Assembly: GCA_030530775.1 (NCBI GenBank)
Contig: JAUMUG010000002.1
Span: 310,001-374,000, forward strand
DNA from: Lautropia sp.
GTDB lineage: Bacteria > Pseudomonadota > Gammaproteobacteria > Burkholderiales > Burkholderiaceae_E
DNA length: 64,000 nucleotides
Direction: 5' to 3'
A model generated the notes under the pieces. It was not told the DNA's origin. It did not search any database and saw only the letters and a list, made by a program, of their open reading frames with translations. Shown here in pieces: positions 12,917 through 21,554 of this stretch. Each line of letters begins with the position of its first letter. Positions within the stretch are counted from its first letter, which is position 1. Both the position numbers and the translations under genes were made by a program.

Positions 12917-13960
12917 TCAAGCCGGAAAGTTTTCTTTGACGGTCGCGGCCGAACGCGCCTCGGCCGACGAGATCACGTTCTTGCGCACCAGATCCATCAG
13001 ACACTGGTCGAGCGTCTGCATGCCCACCGACGCACCCGTCTGAATCGCGGCGTTCATCTGCGAAACCTTGGCTTCGCGGATCAGGTTGCGGATGGCGGGC
13101 GTGCCGATCATGATTTCGTGGGCGGCGACCCGGCCATTGCCGTCCTTGGTCTTGAGCAGCGACTGCGAAATCACCGCTTTCAGCGATTCGGACAACATCG
13201 CCCGTACCATGTCTTTTTCGGCGGCGGGGAACACGTCGACGATACGGTCGATGGTCTTGGCAGCCGACGAGGTGTGCAGCGTACCGAACACCAAGTGGCC
13301 GGTTTCGGCAGCGGTCAGTGCCAACCGGATGGTTTCCAGGTCGCGCAATTCGCCCACCAGGATAATGTCCGGGTCTTCACGCAGCGCGCTCTTGAGCGCG
13401 TTGTTGAAGGACTGAGTGTGCGGGCCGACTTCACGCTGGTTGATCAGGCAGCGCTTGGATTCGTGCACGAATTCGATCGGGTCTTCGACAGTGAGGATGT
13501 GGCCGTAGACGTTCTCGTTGATGTGGTTGATCATCGCCGCCAGCGTAGTCGATTTACCGGAGCCGGTCGGACCGGTCACCAGCACGATGCCACGGGGCTG
13601 CATGGCGATGTCGACGAAGGACTTCGGGCAGTTCAGCTGTTCCAACGTCAGAATCTTGGACGGAATGGTACGCATCACAGCACCGGCGCCACGCTCGTGC
13701 ACAAAGGCGTTCACCCGGAAACGGGCCAGACCCGGAATCGAGAACGAGAAGTCACACTCCAGCCGTTCTTCGTATTCTTTGCGCTGCGAGTCGTTCATGA
13801 TGTCGTAGATCAGCCCGTGCACGGCCTCGTGATCCATCGCCGGCAGATTGATGCGGCGCACGTCGCCATGGACACGGATCATCGGCGGCATTCCGGCCGA
13901 CAGGTGCAAGTCAGACGCTTTGTTCTTGACGGTGAAAGCCAACAGCTCGGTAATATCCAT
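12917..13960 (-). CDS. pilT: type IV pilus retraction ATPase PilT
   Basis: Motor ATPase that depolymerises type IV pili; 347 residues, standard length. Visible are Walker A GPTGSGKST, the Asp box, Walker B (IILVGELRDLET), the His box GHLVFGTLHTSSA and the PilT-specific AIRNLIRE motif needed for retraction. The start at 13958-13960 (MDITELLAFTVKNKASDLHLS) matches the family and follows a GGGAAG ribosome-binding site. The open frame continues upstream without homology. It is divergent from yggS across a 229-bp gap, a classic PilT-YggS arrangement. Confidence 0.96.
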   Translation of the reverse strand: MDITELLAFTVKNKASDLHLSAGMPPMIRVHGDVRRINLPAMDHEAVHGLIYDIMNDSQRKEYEERLECDFSFSIPGLARFRVNAFVHERGAGAVMRTIPSKILTLEQLNCPKSFVDIAMQPRGIVLVTGPTGSGKSTTLAAMINHINENVYGHILTVEDPIEFVHESKRCLINQREVGPHTQSFNNALKSALREDPDIILVGELRDLETIRLALTAAETGHLVFGTLHTSSAAKTIDRIVDVFPAAEKDMVRAMLSESLKAVISQSLLKTKDGNGRVAAHEIMIGTPAIRNLIREAKVSQMNAAIQTGASVGMQTLDQCLMDLVRKNVISSAEARSAATVKENFPA

Positions 13961-14189
13961 TCGATCGCTTCCCTGTGGGCCGGCGCTGGCTGTTCGAGCC
14001 ACGCGGCACCCCTGATTGCGGAAGGTATCGCGTGCTGGCCTACAATGTGTTCTGAAGAGGAGTTCGAACCCATTTGTGCGGGTCGGAAAGGACAGGGCCG
14101 GATGTCCGCACGGAGTTCCAATCTCCCCAATCGTAGAAGGCAATCTGCCGCTTCCCCCGTCCCGGCAGGCGAACTCGCGGCAACAGGCG

Positions 14190-14906
14190 ATGAACGGCAT
14201 TCACTCGTTGGCACAAGCTTATCGACAGGTCCTTTCCCGCATCCAGGCGGCATGCAGAAGCGCCGGTCGCGACCCCGGTTCGGTCGCGCTGCAGGCGGTC
14301 AGCAAAACACGCACGGCCGATGAGGTGGCGGCACTGGCCGCGCTGGGTCAGCGCGACATGGGAGAGAATTACCTGCAAGAAGCGCTCGACAAGCAAAGCG
14401 CCCTGAACGACCCGACGCTGGTCTGGCACTTCATCGGGCCGATCCAGTCCAACAAGACCCGCAAGATCGCCGAGCACTTCGATTGGGTGCATTCGATCGA
14501 AAGTCTGCGTATCGCCAGGCGCCTGTCGGATCAGCGCCCGGCCGAACGAGGTCCGCTGAACGGCTGTCTGCAGGTCAATGTATCGGCCGAAGACAGTAAG
14601 TCGGGCTGCGCACCGGCCGAGGCGATCGAGTTGGCGTTGGAGATCGCCGCCCTGCCCGGCATGGCGCTGCGCGGGCTGATGGCGATTCCGGAACCGACCG
14701 AAGATGTGGCGCTGCAACGCCGACGCTTCGAGACACTGCGTCAGCTGCATGCCCAGATCAAGGCTCTCCTGCCGGCCGAACGGGCCGAACGCTTCGATAC
14801 GCTCTCGATGGGCATGTCGGACGATCTGGAAACGGCCGTGGCCTGCGGCAGCACGATGGTACGCGTCGGCACCGCAATCTTCGGGCCGAGGCCGAGCAAG
14901 ACGTGA
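14190..14906 (+). CDS. YggS-family pyridoxal phosphate homeostasis protein
   Basis: PLP-binding TIM-barrel protein of 238 residues that buffers vitamin B6 and influences amino-acid pools; it has no known catalytic activity. The PLP lysine lies in LQAVSKTR. MGENYLQEA, WHFIGPIQSNKTRKI and the C-terminal SMGMSDDLETAVACGSTMVRVGTAIFG are the family signatures. ATG 14190 has an AGGCG ribosome-binding site. The upstream gap holds a weak candidate promoter (TTGCGG at 14016-14021, TACAAT at 14041-14046). Confidence 0.93.
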   Translation: MNGIHSLAQAYRQVLSRIQAACRSAGRDPGSVALQAVSKTRTADEVAALAALGQRDMGENYLQEALDKQSALNDPTLVWHFIGPIQSNKTRKIAEHFDWVHSIESLRIARRLSDQRPAERGPLNGCLQVNVSAEDSKSGCAPAEAIELALEIAALPGMALRGLMAIPEPTEDVALQRRRFETLRQLHAQIKALLPAERAERFDTLSMGMSDDLETAVACGSTMVRVGTAIFGPRPSKT

Positions 14907-14981
14907 CGGCCCAGGTGAGCAGCGCGTCGTTTCGCAGGCGTCCCGGACCCGTGGAAGCGTCATCGGATCACAGGGCACGCT

Positions 14982-15533
14982 TCAGGTGCCAGGCTCCTTT
15001 GCCCGGGCATCCAGATATCGCTGAAAGGCATCCAGCGTGGCTTGGCTGGCATGATGTTCCAGCCCTTCGGCATCACGCCGGGCATTGTCCCCATCCACCC
15101 CCAGCGCCAGCAAAAAAGCCTCGATCAGACGATGTCGTTCGCGGCTGGCATCGGCCAGCGCCTGCCCGATGTGCGTCAGCTGCACGCCATGGTCGCGGTG
15201 CCGCACCAGATAGCCGTCCCGATCGAGCCGCTTGAGCATCTTGGCCACGGTGGGCTGCGCCACACCCAGCCGCTCGGCGATCTGCACCTGCCGCGCCCGT
15301 CCGTGCCGGGCGATCAGCTCGGCGATCAACTCGACATAGTCTTCGATCAGCTCGTAGCGGTGCGCCTGCCGTACCCGCCGAAACCCCTCGGTCTGCACGA
15401 CATCGTCGGCTGCCGACGACGCTACAGCCGTCGTCCGCGACTCGTGCGGCCCCAGGCTGCGATGCGCCAGCCCATTCGGCGGGCTGCCCTTCCGTGGGCA
15501 CACAGCAGCCTTGGCGATATGGATTTTGCTCAT
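14982..15533 (-). CDS. mntR: manganese-responsive repressor MntR (DtxR family)
   Basis: Metal-dependent transcriptional regulator of 183 residues. After a non-conserved leader of about 55 residues comes an [14 protein letters not shown] helix, then a winged helix-turn-helix ([15 protein letters not shown]) and a dimerisation/metal domain with the RHRLIEAF and [10 protein letters not shown] ligands typical of proteobacterial MntR. It would repress Mn uptake when Mn(II) is abundant. It is transcribed away from the Mn/Zn ABC transporter, and a matching palindrome lies between them. The N-terminal extension may mean the true start is further in. Confidence 0.9.
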   Translation of the reverse strand: MSKIHIAKAAVCPRKGSPPNGLAHRSLGPHESRTTAVASSAADDVVQTEGFRRVRQAHRYELIEDYVELIAELIARHGRARQVQIAERLGVAQPTVAKMLKRLDRDGYLVRHRDHGVQLTHIGQALADASRERHRLIEAFLLALGVDGDNARRDAEGLEHHASQATLDAFQRYLDARAKEPGT

Positions 15534-15713
15534 CTGAACGGGCGGTTCCGGACGCGGATGGTGACGGGTGGGAGAATGAAAATTGTTGCTGGAATCATAC
15601 AGGAGGTGTATCGATTTCCAGCGCTGATTGCCCCATCGGCCACATCATTCATTTCGAGTCCGTCCCCATCCGATCGCCTTGCATCACGATCAAAAAGCAG
15701 GAATGAATATCAA

Positions 15714-15742
15714 TACAAACAGCTTATAGCAAAAGCTATAAT
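15714..15742 (+). promoter_or_regulatory. promoter of the Mn/Zn transporter with overlapping MntR-type operator
   Basis: A perfect 7-bp inverted repeat TTATAGC-AAAA-GCTATAA occupies 15724-15741. It closely resembles the MntR boxes known from enterobacteria (ATAGC-N4-GCTAT core). Its right half overlaps a perfect TATAAT at 15737-15742. A weak -35 (TACAAA, 15714-15719) is spaced 17 bases upstream. Binding of MntR here would block polymerase on the transporter side. Assignment of the box to MntR is inference from the core sequence and the adjacent mntR gene. Confidence 0.75.
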
Positions 15743-15750
15743 CTATGGAT

Positions 15751-15806
15751 GGAGAACGGGCATCGTGACCATGCCCGGGCTGCCCGGGCGATCTCCTCCG
15801 TTCTCC
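15751..15806 (+). ncRNA. structured 5' leader of the Mn/Zn transporter operon (candidate)
   Basis: Just downstream of the expected transcription start, GGAGAACGG (15751-15759) is perfectly complementary to CCGTTCTCC (15798-15806). Inside are two mutually exclusive hairpins. One is GGGCAT (15758-15763) with ATGCCC (15771-15776). The other is GCCCGGG (15773-15779) with CCCGGGC (15783-15789). The shared bases 15773-15776 make a switch possible. I do not see the conserved loop sequences of the yybP-ykoY manganese riboswitch, so this is not a known class to me. No U-tract follows, and the ribosome-binding site (AGGAG near 15843) lies outside. Confidence 0.4.
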
Positions 15807-15855
15807 CCCGTTCCCATGCTCATTCATGCACGTTCATCACCCCAGGAGATTGTGA

Positions 15856-16794
15856 ATGAACCGTCATTGGCCGACGTACCGCTGTGCGCTCCGACGCCTC
15901 CAGCTCGCTCTGGCTGCGGTCGTTCTGGTCGCGACTGCCCTGCCCGCTGCTGCTCAGACCCGGACGGCCCCCGACAAGCGCTTCAAAGTGGCCACCACCT
16001 TCACGCTGATCGCCGACATGGCACGCCAGGTGGCGGGTGATGCGGCGACAGTCGAATCGATCACCAAACCGGGCGCGGAAATCCATGACTATCAGCCGAC
16101 ACCGAGCGATCTGGTCCGTGCCCAGAATGCGCAGTTGCTGCTGTGGAACGGCATGAATCTGGAGCGCTGGTTCGAGAAATTCTTTCGCCGTCTGAAGAAT
16201 GTGCCGAGCGTGGTGGTGACCGAAGGCATTACGCCGATCCCGATCAGCGACGGCCCCTACGCAGGCAAGCCGAACCCGCACGCCTGGATGTCGCCGAAAC
16301 TGGCGGCCGTCTACATCGACAACATCGAGCGGGCGCTGAGCCACTATGATCCGGCCAATGCCGACACTTATCGTGCCAATGCCCGCGCCTACAAACAGAG
16401 AATCGCCGCCAGCATCGATCCGATCCGTACACAGCTGCAGGCCCTGCCCGAAAACCGCCGCTGGCTGGTCAGCAGCGAAGGCGCCTTCAGCTATCTGGCA
16501 CGCGATTTCGGGCTTAGAGAGCTGTATCTGTGGCCGATCAACGCCGACCAGCAAGGCGGCCCGCAACAGGTGCGCAAAGTGATCGATACCATCCGGCAAA
16601 ACCGGATTCCGACGATTTTCAGCGAGAGCACGATTTCGTCGGCGCCTGCCGAGCAGGTGGCCCGCGAAACCGGTATCCGCTATGGTGGCGTGCTGTATGT
16701 GGATTCGCTGAGCACCGCCGATGGTCCGGTGCCCACCTATCTGGAGCTGCTGCGCGTCACCAGCGGCACCATTGTCAAAGGGCTCGCCGAGTGA
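15856..16794 (+). CDS. manganese/zinc ABC transporter, substrate-binding protein (SitA/MntC type)
   Basis: Periplasmic metal-binding component of a cluster A-I (PF01297) importer; 312 residues. It has a signal peptide of about 33 residues ending in PAAAQ. Candidate metal ligands are His in EIHDYQPTP, His in NPHAWMSP, Glu in SSEGAFSYL and Asp in LYVDSLS, the 2-His/Glu/Asp set of SitA-like Mn/Fe binders. No long His-rich loop of ZnuA type is present, which with mntR next door favours manganese. An AGGAG ribosome-binding site precedes the ATG. It leads a four-gene overlapping operon. Confidence 0.92.
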   Translation: MNRHWPTYRCALRRLQLALAAVVLVATALPAAAQTRTAPDKRFKVATTFTLIADMARQVAGDAATVESITKPGAEIHDYQPTPSDLVRAQNAQLLLWNGMNLERWFEKFFRRLKNVPSVVVTEGITPIPISDGPYAGKPNPHAWMSPKLAAVYIDNIERALSHYDPANADTYRANARAYKQRIAASIDPIRTQLQALPENRRWLVSSEGAFSYLARDFGLRELYLWPINADQQGGPQQVRKVIDTIRQNRIPTIFSESTISSAPAEQVARETGIRYGGVLYVDSLSTADGPVPTYLELLRVTSGTIVKGLAE

Positions 16795-17813
16795 ATCCAG
16801 CCGAGCGGATGAATCCACACAGCGCAGGCCTGTCGGTGCGACAGGTGACGATCACCTATCGCAACGGCCACACGGCGCTGCGCGATGCCAGTTTCGAGGC
16901 CCCCGCCGGCAGCATCACGGCCCTGGTGGGCATCAACGGCAGCGGCAAATCGACGCTGTTCAAGGCGATCATGGGTTTTCTACATCCGGGACGCGGCAGC
17001 ATCCAGGTGCTCGGTCAGCCCGTCAAACAGGCAATCCACCGGAATCAGGTCACCTATGTGCCGCAGAACGAGGAAGTGGACTGGAATTTTCCGGTGCTGG
17101 TGCGGGACGTGGTGATGATGGGTCGCTATGGACACATGGGCTTTCTGCGTCGTGCACGGGCCACGGACCACGCCATCGTGGAACAGGCCCTGAAGCGCGT
17201 CCATATGGAGACCCTGCAGGATCGCCAGATCGGAGAGCTGTCCGGCGGCCAGAAGAAACGGGTTTTCCTGGCGCGCGCGCTGGCGCAACAGGCCCGGGTG
17301 ATTCTGCTGGATGAACCCTTCACCGGTGTCGACGTGCAGACCGAAGATGCCATCATCGCCCTGCTGAAGGCACTGCGCGACGAGGGTTGCATGATTCTGG
17401 TCTCGACCCACAATCTGGGCAGCGTGCCCGAATTCTGCGACCGCACCGTGCTGCTGAAGAATACCGTGCTGGCCCATGGTCCCACCGCCGACGTATTCAC
17501 CCGCCCCAATCTGGAAGCGGCCTTCGGTGGCCTGCTGCGCCACTTCGATCTGCCCGCCACCCCCGGCGAGCGCGGCTCGGTCGTCGGCATCATGAGCGAC
17601 GATGAGCGCCCGCTGGTGCTGCTGGATGGCCGTTCCTCGGTGCGAGGCCGCCCCGACGAACCTGCTGCTCCCTTGCCCACCAGGCCACCGCCGGGTCCAT
17701 CGGCCGCGGCGCCCCCACTGGCCGAACGGGCGGCATCGATCACCGAAGCGGACGGATTCACGTCTGAGCAGTCGACGTCCTCCGCCCGCACTGCAGACAA
17801 GAACCCGTCATGA
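16791..17813 (+). CDS. manganese/zinc ABC transporter, ATP-binding protein
   Basis: Cytoplasmic ATPase of the importer. Walker A (GINGSGKST, residues about 47-55), signature LSGGQKKR, Walker B VILLDEPF and the H-loop (STHNL) are present. GTG 16791 overlaps the preceding stop (GTGA) and has AAGGG upstream; an in-frame ATG at 16809 is the alternative. At 340 residues it is longer than usual. After the normal end (about residue 265) it carries roughly 75 residues rich in Pro, Ser, Ala and Arg, apparently disordered. The stop overlaps the next gene by ATGA. Confidence 0.92.
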   Translation: MNPAERMNPHSAGLSVRQVTITYRNGHTALRDASFEAPAGSITALVGINGSGKSTLFKAIMGFLHPGRGSIQVLGQPVKQAIHRNQVTYVPQNEEVDWNFPVLVRDVVMMGRYGHMGFLRRARATDHAIVEQALKRVHMETLQDRQIGELSGGQKKRVFLARALAQQARVILLDEPFTGVDVQTEDAIIALLKALRDEGCMILVSTHNLGSVPEFCDRTVLLKNTVLAHGPTADVFTRPNLEAAFGGLLRHFDLPATPGERGSVVGIMSDDERPLVLLDGRSSVRGRPDEPAAPLPTRPPPGPSAAAPPLAERAASITEADGFTSEQSTSSARTADKNPS

Positions 17814-18781
17814 ACGCCGCTCTGCTGCTGGAGCCCTTTGGCTACGCCTATATGAGCCACGCGATGTGGGTGGCGGCGCTGATCGGCGGGGTCTGCGCTT
17901 TTCTGTCCTGTTTTCTGATGCTCAAAGGCTGGTCGCTGATCGGCGACGCGTTGTCGCATTCGATCGTGCCCGGCGTGGCCGGCGCCTATATGTTGGGGCT
18001 ACCGTTTTCGGCAGGTGCCTTTTTCGCAGCGCTGCTGGCGGCCGGTTCGATGATGTTTCTGAACCAGCGCACGCCCCTGAAGCAGGATGTCGTGATCGGA
18101 TTGATCTTCAGTGCCTTCTTCGGTCTGGGACTGTTCATGATTTCAGTGTCACCGGTCGCAGTCAATGTGCAGACCATCGTGCAGGGCAATCTCCTGGCGA
18201 TCGGCCCCGATGACACCCGTCAGCTGCTGCTGATCTGCGGCATCACCCTGCTGGTGCTCATGCTCAAATGGAAAGATCTACTGGCGATGTTCTTCGATGA
18301 ACCACATGCCCGCAGCATCGGTCTGCACGCCGGTTCGCTGAAAGTGCTGTTCTTTTCGGTTCTGGCCGCCTCGACTGTCGCTGCCATGCAGGCTGTCGGC
18401 GCCTTCCTGGTGATCGCGCTGATCGTCACACCGGGAGCGACGGCTTATCTGCTGTCGGACCGCTTCAGCCGGGTGATTCTGATCGCCATCACCATCGGTG
18501 TGATCAGCAGCGCGCTCGGGGTCTATCTAAGCTACTTTCTGAACGGCGCCACCGGCGCCATCATCGTGCTGCTGCAAGCATCGATCTTTGCATTGGCTTT
18601 TGTACTGGCCCCCACGCACGGTCTGCTCGCTGCGCGTCGCCGCCGACGGGCGGGACTGCAGGCCGGGGGCTCGGCATCGATACCTGCCGAGTACACGGAC
18701 AGCCCGGACCGTTCCCGCCACGCTGACGACACGGGCACCGGCCTTCCCTCGGCTCCACCTCGGGAAGGGGCGCGGCGATGA
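17810..18781 (+). CDS. manganese/zinc ABC transporter, first permease
   Basis: Inner-membrane permease of the ABC-3 family (SitC/MntB type), 323 residues with eight or nine helices. Family motifs include LKGWSLIGDALSHSIVPG and the VIALIVTPGATAYLL segment. A hydrophilic C-terminal tail of about 55 residues begins with a poly-arginine stretch (ARRRRRAG) and continues with Asp/Ser/Pro-rich sequence, longer than in common homologues. It overlaps the ATPase gene by four bases and the second permease gene by four bases. Confidence 0.92.
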   Translation: MNAALLLEPFGYAYMSHAMWVAALIGGVCAFLSCFLMLKGWSLIGDALSHSIVPGVAGAYMLGLPFSAGAFFAALLAAGSMMFLNQRTPLKQDVVIGLIFSAFFGLGLFMISVSPVAVNVQTIVQGNLLAIGPDDTRQLLLICGITLLVLMLKWKDLLAMFFDEPHARSIGLHAGSLKVLFFSVLAASTVAAMQAVGAFLVIALIVTPGATAYLLSDRFSRVILIAITIGVISSALGVYLSYFLNGATGAIIVLLQASIFALAFVLAPTHGLLAARRRRRAGLQAGGSASIPAEYTDSPDRSRHADDTGTGLPSAPPREGARR

Positions 18782-19602
18782 TGGATGTCGTGCTGGCCCC
18801 ACTGCAATTCGATTTCATGCGCTACGCACTGCTGATCTCGATGATCATTGCCGTGCCCTGTGCCCTGCTCTCCTGTTTTCTGGTCCTCAAGGGATGGGCG
18901 TTGTTGGGCGATGCGATTTCGCATGCGGTCTTTCCCGGTGTGGTGCTGGCCTATCTGCTGGGTGTGCCGCTGGCGCTCGGCGCCTTTGCCGCTGGCATGG
19001 GCTGCGCGCTCCTGTCCGGCTACATCCACGACAACAGCCGCATCAAGCAAGACACCGTGATGGGAGTGGTGTTCTCGACGATGTTCGCACTGGGCCTGCT
19101 GCTGCACACCTGGGCCGGTGGCGATGTGCACCTCGATCATCTGCTGTTTGGCGATGTGCTCGGCATTGACGATGGTGACGTGATCGAAAGTGCGTCGATC
19201 GCGCTGTTGATCGGCAGCGGCATCGCACTGAAATGGCACGATCTGATGCTGCAGAGTTTTGATCCGGTTCAGGCCCGGACCGCCGGTCTGCCGGTCCGCC
19301 TGCTGCACTATGGGCTGCTGACCGGTGTGTCGCTGGCCGTCGTCAGCGCACTGAAAGCGGTCGGCATCGTGCTGACCATTGCGCTGTTGATCGCGCCCGG
19401 TGCCATCGCACTGCTGCTGACCCGCCGCTTCGGGTGGATGCTGATCGCCGCAGTCGGTGTCACGGTATTCGCTTCGGCCGGTGGTATCTACCTGAGTTTC
19501 TTTCTGGACAGTGCTCCCGCGCCGACCATCGTCGTGCTGCTGAGTCTGATCTTCGTACTGACCCTGCTGCGGAGCAGCTGGCGGATGCGGCGGCTGAGTT
19601 GA
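18778..19602 (+). CDS. manganese/zinc ABC transporter, second permease
   Basis: Second ABC-3 family permease (SitD type), 274 residues with repeated hydrophobic helices. It shares the LKGWALLGDAISHAVFPG motif with the first permease and ends LLRSSWRMRRLS without a long tail. Two different permeases next to one ATPase and one binding protein match the SitABCD architecture. It converges on the kinase gene with only 14 bases between the stop codons, and no clear terminator fits in that gap. Confidence 0.92.
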   Translation: MMDVVLAPLQFDFMRYALLISMIIAVPCALLSCFLVLKGWALLGDAISHAVFPGVVLAYLLGVPLALGAFAAGMGCALLSGYIHDNSRIKQDTVMGVVFSTMFALGLLLHTWAGGDVHLDHLLFGDVLGIDDGDVIESASIALLIGSGIALKWHDLMLQSFDPVQARTAGLPVRLLHYGLLTGVSLAVVSALKAVGIVLTIALLIAPGAIALLLTRRFGWMLIAAVGVTVFASAGGIYLSFFLDSAPAPTIVVLLSLIFVLTLLRSSWRMRRLS

Positions 19603-19616
19603 ACGCTTGAGCGGAC

Positions 19617-21554
19617 TTACCGTCCACCCGATGCCCAGGGCCGGGGCCGCCGAGACTCCTGCGCCATGAAAGCTTCGTAAAATTCGTGCACGCTCTGGCT
19701 TTCCCGCACCATCTCTCCCGTCGTGCGCTGCAGATAATCGGTTGCAAAGCTACGCGTATCGCGGTCGAAACTGCCGGTCGTCCGCACTGGGTAACCGTGC
19801 TGTTGCAGAACCCGCTGCATGGCCATCACCTTGTCGGTGATGGTGACGGCCCGTGCCGGACGGGCTGCCGCTCGATCGGCCGCACTGGCGCCCGCTGGCG
19901 GATTCTCCATCCGGCTGCCGTCGTCGCGCCCGGTCGTGGCTTCGCCTTTTCTGCCCATGGTGGCATCTGTCCTGCGGGTGACGGCATCTTTTCCGCTGCC
20001 TTTCACCGCCCGCCTGCCCACGGTCTCACCTTCCCCCGTGTCCAGGGTCCACGATGCCGGCCACCATGTTCTGGCCCAGACTTGCAGCTCGCGCCGAGCC
20101 GGGCTTTGCCGATAAAGCCGATCGGCTTCACGGAGCACCGGAGCCACCACCTGCTGCACCGGTGGTACGGCCGGATAGCGCAACGAAGCCCAGTGCCAGA
20201 GCCCGACGCACACCAGCAGCAGAACCAGCGCCCTGGTCAAAAACAGGGCCGATCGCCGGATGAAACCGTGCCCATTGGCGGGCTCGGGCACACGCGCCAG
20301 CCGGAACGGAATCACAACCCCCAACAGCTTGACCAACAGCATGACCGGCAGAAACAGCAGCTTCAATATGCCAGACAGCAAGCGCACCGGCCAGGAACGT
20401 CGACCGACCGAGTACTTCTGCTGCTCGAAGAACCGGGGCCGAGCCTGCGAAGCCGATGTCCGAATCTGCGGAATGGTCACGTGGGGATCGACCGTCGAGA
20501 AAGGATCAAAGCCCGACGTGGTCTTCATCTCACACCAGGGGCAGTGTCCGATCGTCCGTGGGTAGTAGTGCCTGCCGTAGCGCCGACACCGGCGCAGGCT
20601 TTTTTCATAGCGTTCCAGTGCTTCCACCCAGCAGGCCGCATCGGGACGCGGATCGCCTTCTTCGGCATCGAAAGCCTGAGAGAAGAGTCCAGCCAGTTCT
20701 CCCGAAAAGGCCGAAATCCGCGGATAGCCCTGTGGCGGGCGCAGACCGGTACGCCGGTTTTCTGCATAAGCATACTGCCGCCGCCGGATGCTCTCCCCGA
20801 CGCTGGGCACTTCGCCGACCTCCGGCACGCCCATGAAGGGATGACGGCCCAGCATCAGCGTCTGAAAAAGCAGTACCGCCAACCCGAAGGCATCATGCCG
20901 TCTATCCCGGTACACTCCCTTGAACGACTGGCCCTGCAATTCCGGCGGGGTATATTCGATCTGTCCGACCTCACAGAAAAAGGCTTCCCGGCCGGTATCG
21001 AACTGGAAGCTGTCGGCGTCGACCAGCGCGACCGTGCCGTCGTCCGAGATCAACATGCCCGAAGCGTTCATATCGCCGATCACGCAACCAGTGGCGTGAA
21101 TATTGGCAACTGCCCGGGCGATGTTGGTGGCCACACAGACCAGAAAGCGATAGTCGTACTGAGGAAAATCCTCGTGTTGCTCGCGGAAGAACAACGGAGA
21201 AAACACTTCGTGCAGCTGCCAGCGCCGATCGAACACCCGCATCAGAAAGCCGGCGAATTCCCCGTGCGGCGTATGGACGGTGTCCACCGGAAAAGCCGCA
21301 AAGGACAGGCTTTCATGCTCGTTCCGTGCCAGCCCGGCCCGAACCATCGCTTCGATCTTTCTGGCTTTTTCGGCGAGCTTCGCAGGGTCGTCATCGAGGT
21401 AGCGCTTGACGGCATAGCCTTTCAGGTTGATCACCTGATTGACGACCCCCTCACCACCGGCACCCAATTGCCGGCCCAGTGTCAGCGTCTTGCCATCACT
21501 GCGTTTCAGTCGCAGCCGGGGTGATGTGCTGTTTTCCGATGAATGTGAGTTCAT
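19617..21554 (-). CDS. membrane Ser/Thr kinase-like protein (YegI/TerY-P type) with zinc knuckle and peptidoglycan-binding-like tail
   Basis: 645 residues. The N-terminal protein-kinase-like domain (about 20-310) has a Gly-rich loop (GAGGEG), the ATP lysine in YAVKRY, a catalytic loop reading IGDMNASGML in place of HRD, and DAD in place of DFG. A CPWC knuckle (338-341) follows. Two hydrophobic segments (about 392-417 and 436-458) come next, then a charged linker and a C-terminal segment (about 572-616) resembling a PG_binding_1 repeat (MQRVLQQHGYPV, GSFDRDT). Its start overlaps the stop of the PP2C gene (ATGA), so the two are coupled. The substrate is unknown. Confidence 0.85.
   Translation of the reverse strand: MNSHSSENSTSPRLRLKRSDGKTLTLGRQLGAGGEGVVNQVINLKGYAVKRYLDDDPAKLAEKARKIEAMVRAGLARNEHESLSFAAFPVDTVHTPHGEFAGFLMRVFDRRWQLHEVFSPLFFREQHEDFPQYDYRFLVCVATNIARAVANIHATGCVIGDMNASGMLISDDGTVALVDADSFQFDTGREAFFCEVGQIEYTPPELQGQSFKGVYRDRRHDAFGLAVLLFQTLMLGRHPFMGVPEVGEVPSVGESIRRRQYAYAENRRTGLRPPQGYPRISAFSGELAGLFSQAFDAEEGDPRPDAACWVEALERYEKSLRRCRRYGRHYYPRTIGHCPWCEMKTTSGFDPFSTVDPHVTIPQIRTSASQARPRFFEQQKYSVGRRSWPVRLLSGILKLLFLPVMLLVKLLGVVIPFRLARVPEPANGHGFIRRSALFLTRALVLLLVCVGLWHWASLRYPAVPPVQQVVAPVLREADRLYRQSPARRELQVWARTWWPASWTLDTGEGETVGRRAVKGSGKDAVTRRTDATMGRKGEATTGRDDGSRMENPPAGASAADRAAARPARAVTITDKVMAMQRVLQQHGYPVRTTGSFDRDTRSFATDYLQRTTGEMVRESQSVHEFYEAFMAQESRRPRPWASGGR

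Noticed and set aside
14041..14100. tRNA-like GAGTTCGAACCC word between pilT and yggS
   Set aside because: No acceptor stem, anticodon arm or CCA end can be drawn around it.
15751..15806. yybP-ykoY manganese riboswitch
   Set aside because: The leader is structured and precedes a Mn transporter, but the conserved loop sequences of that class are not visible.
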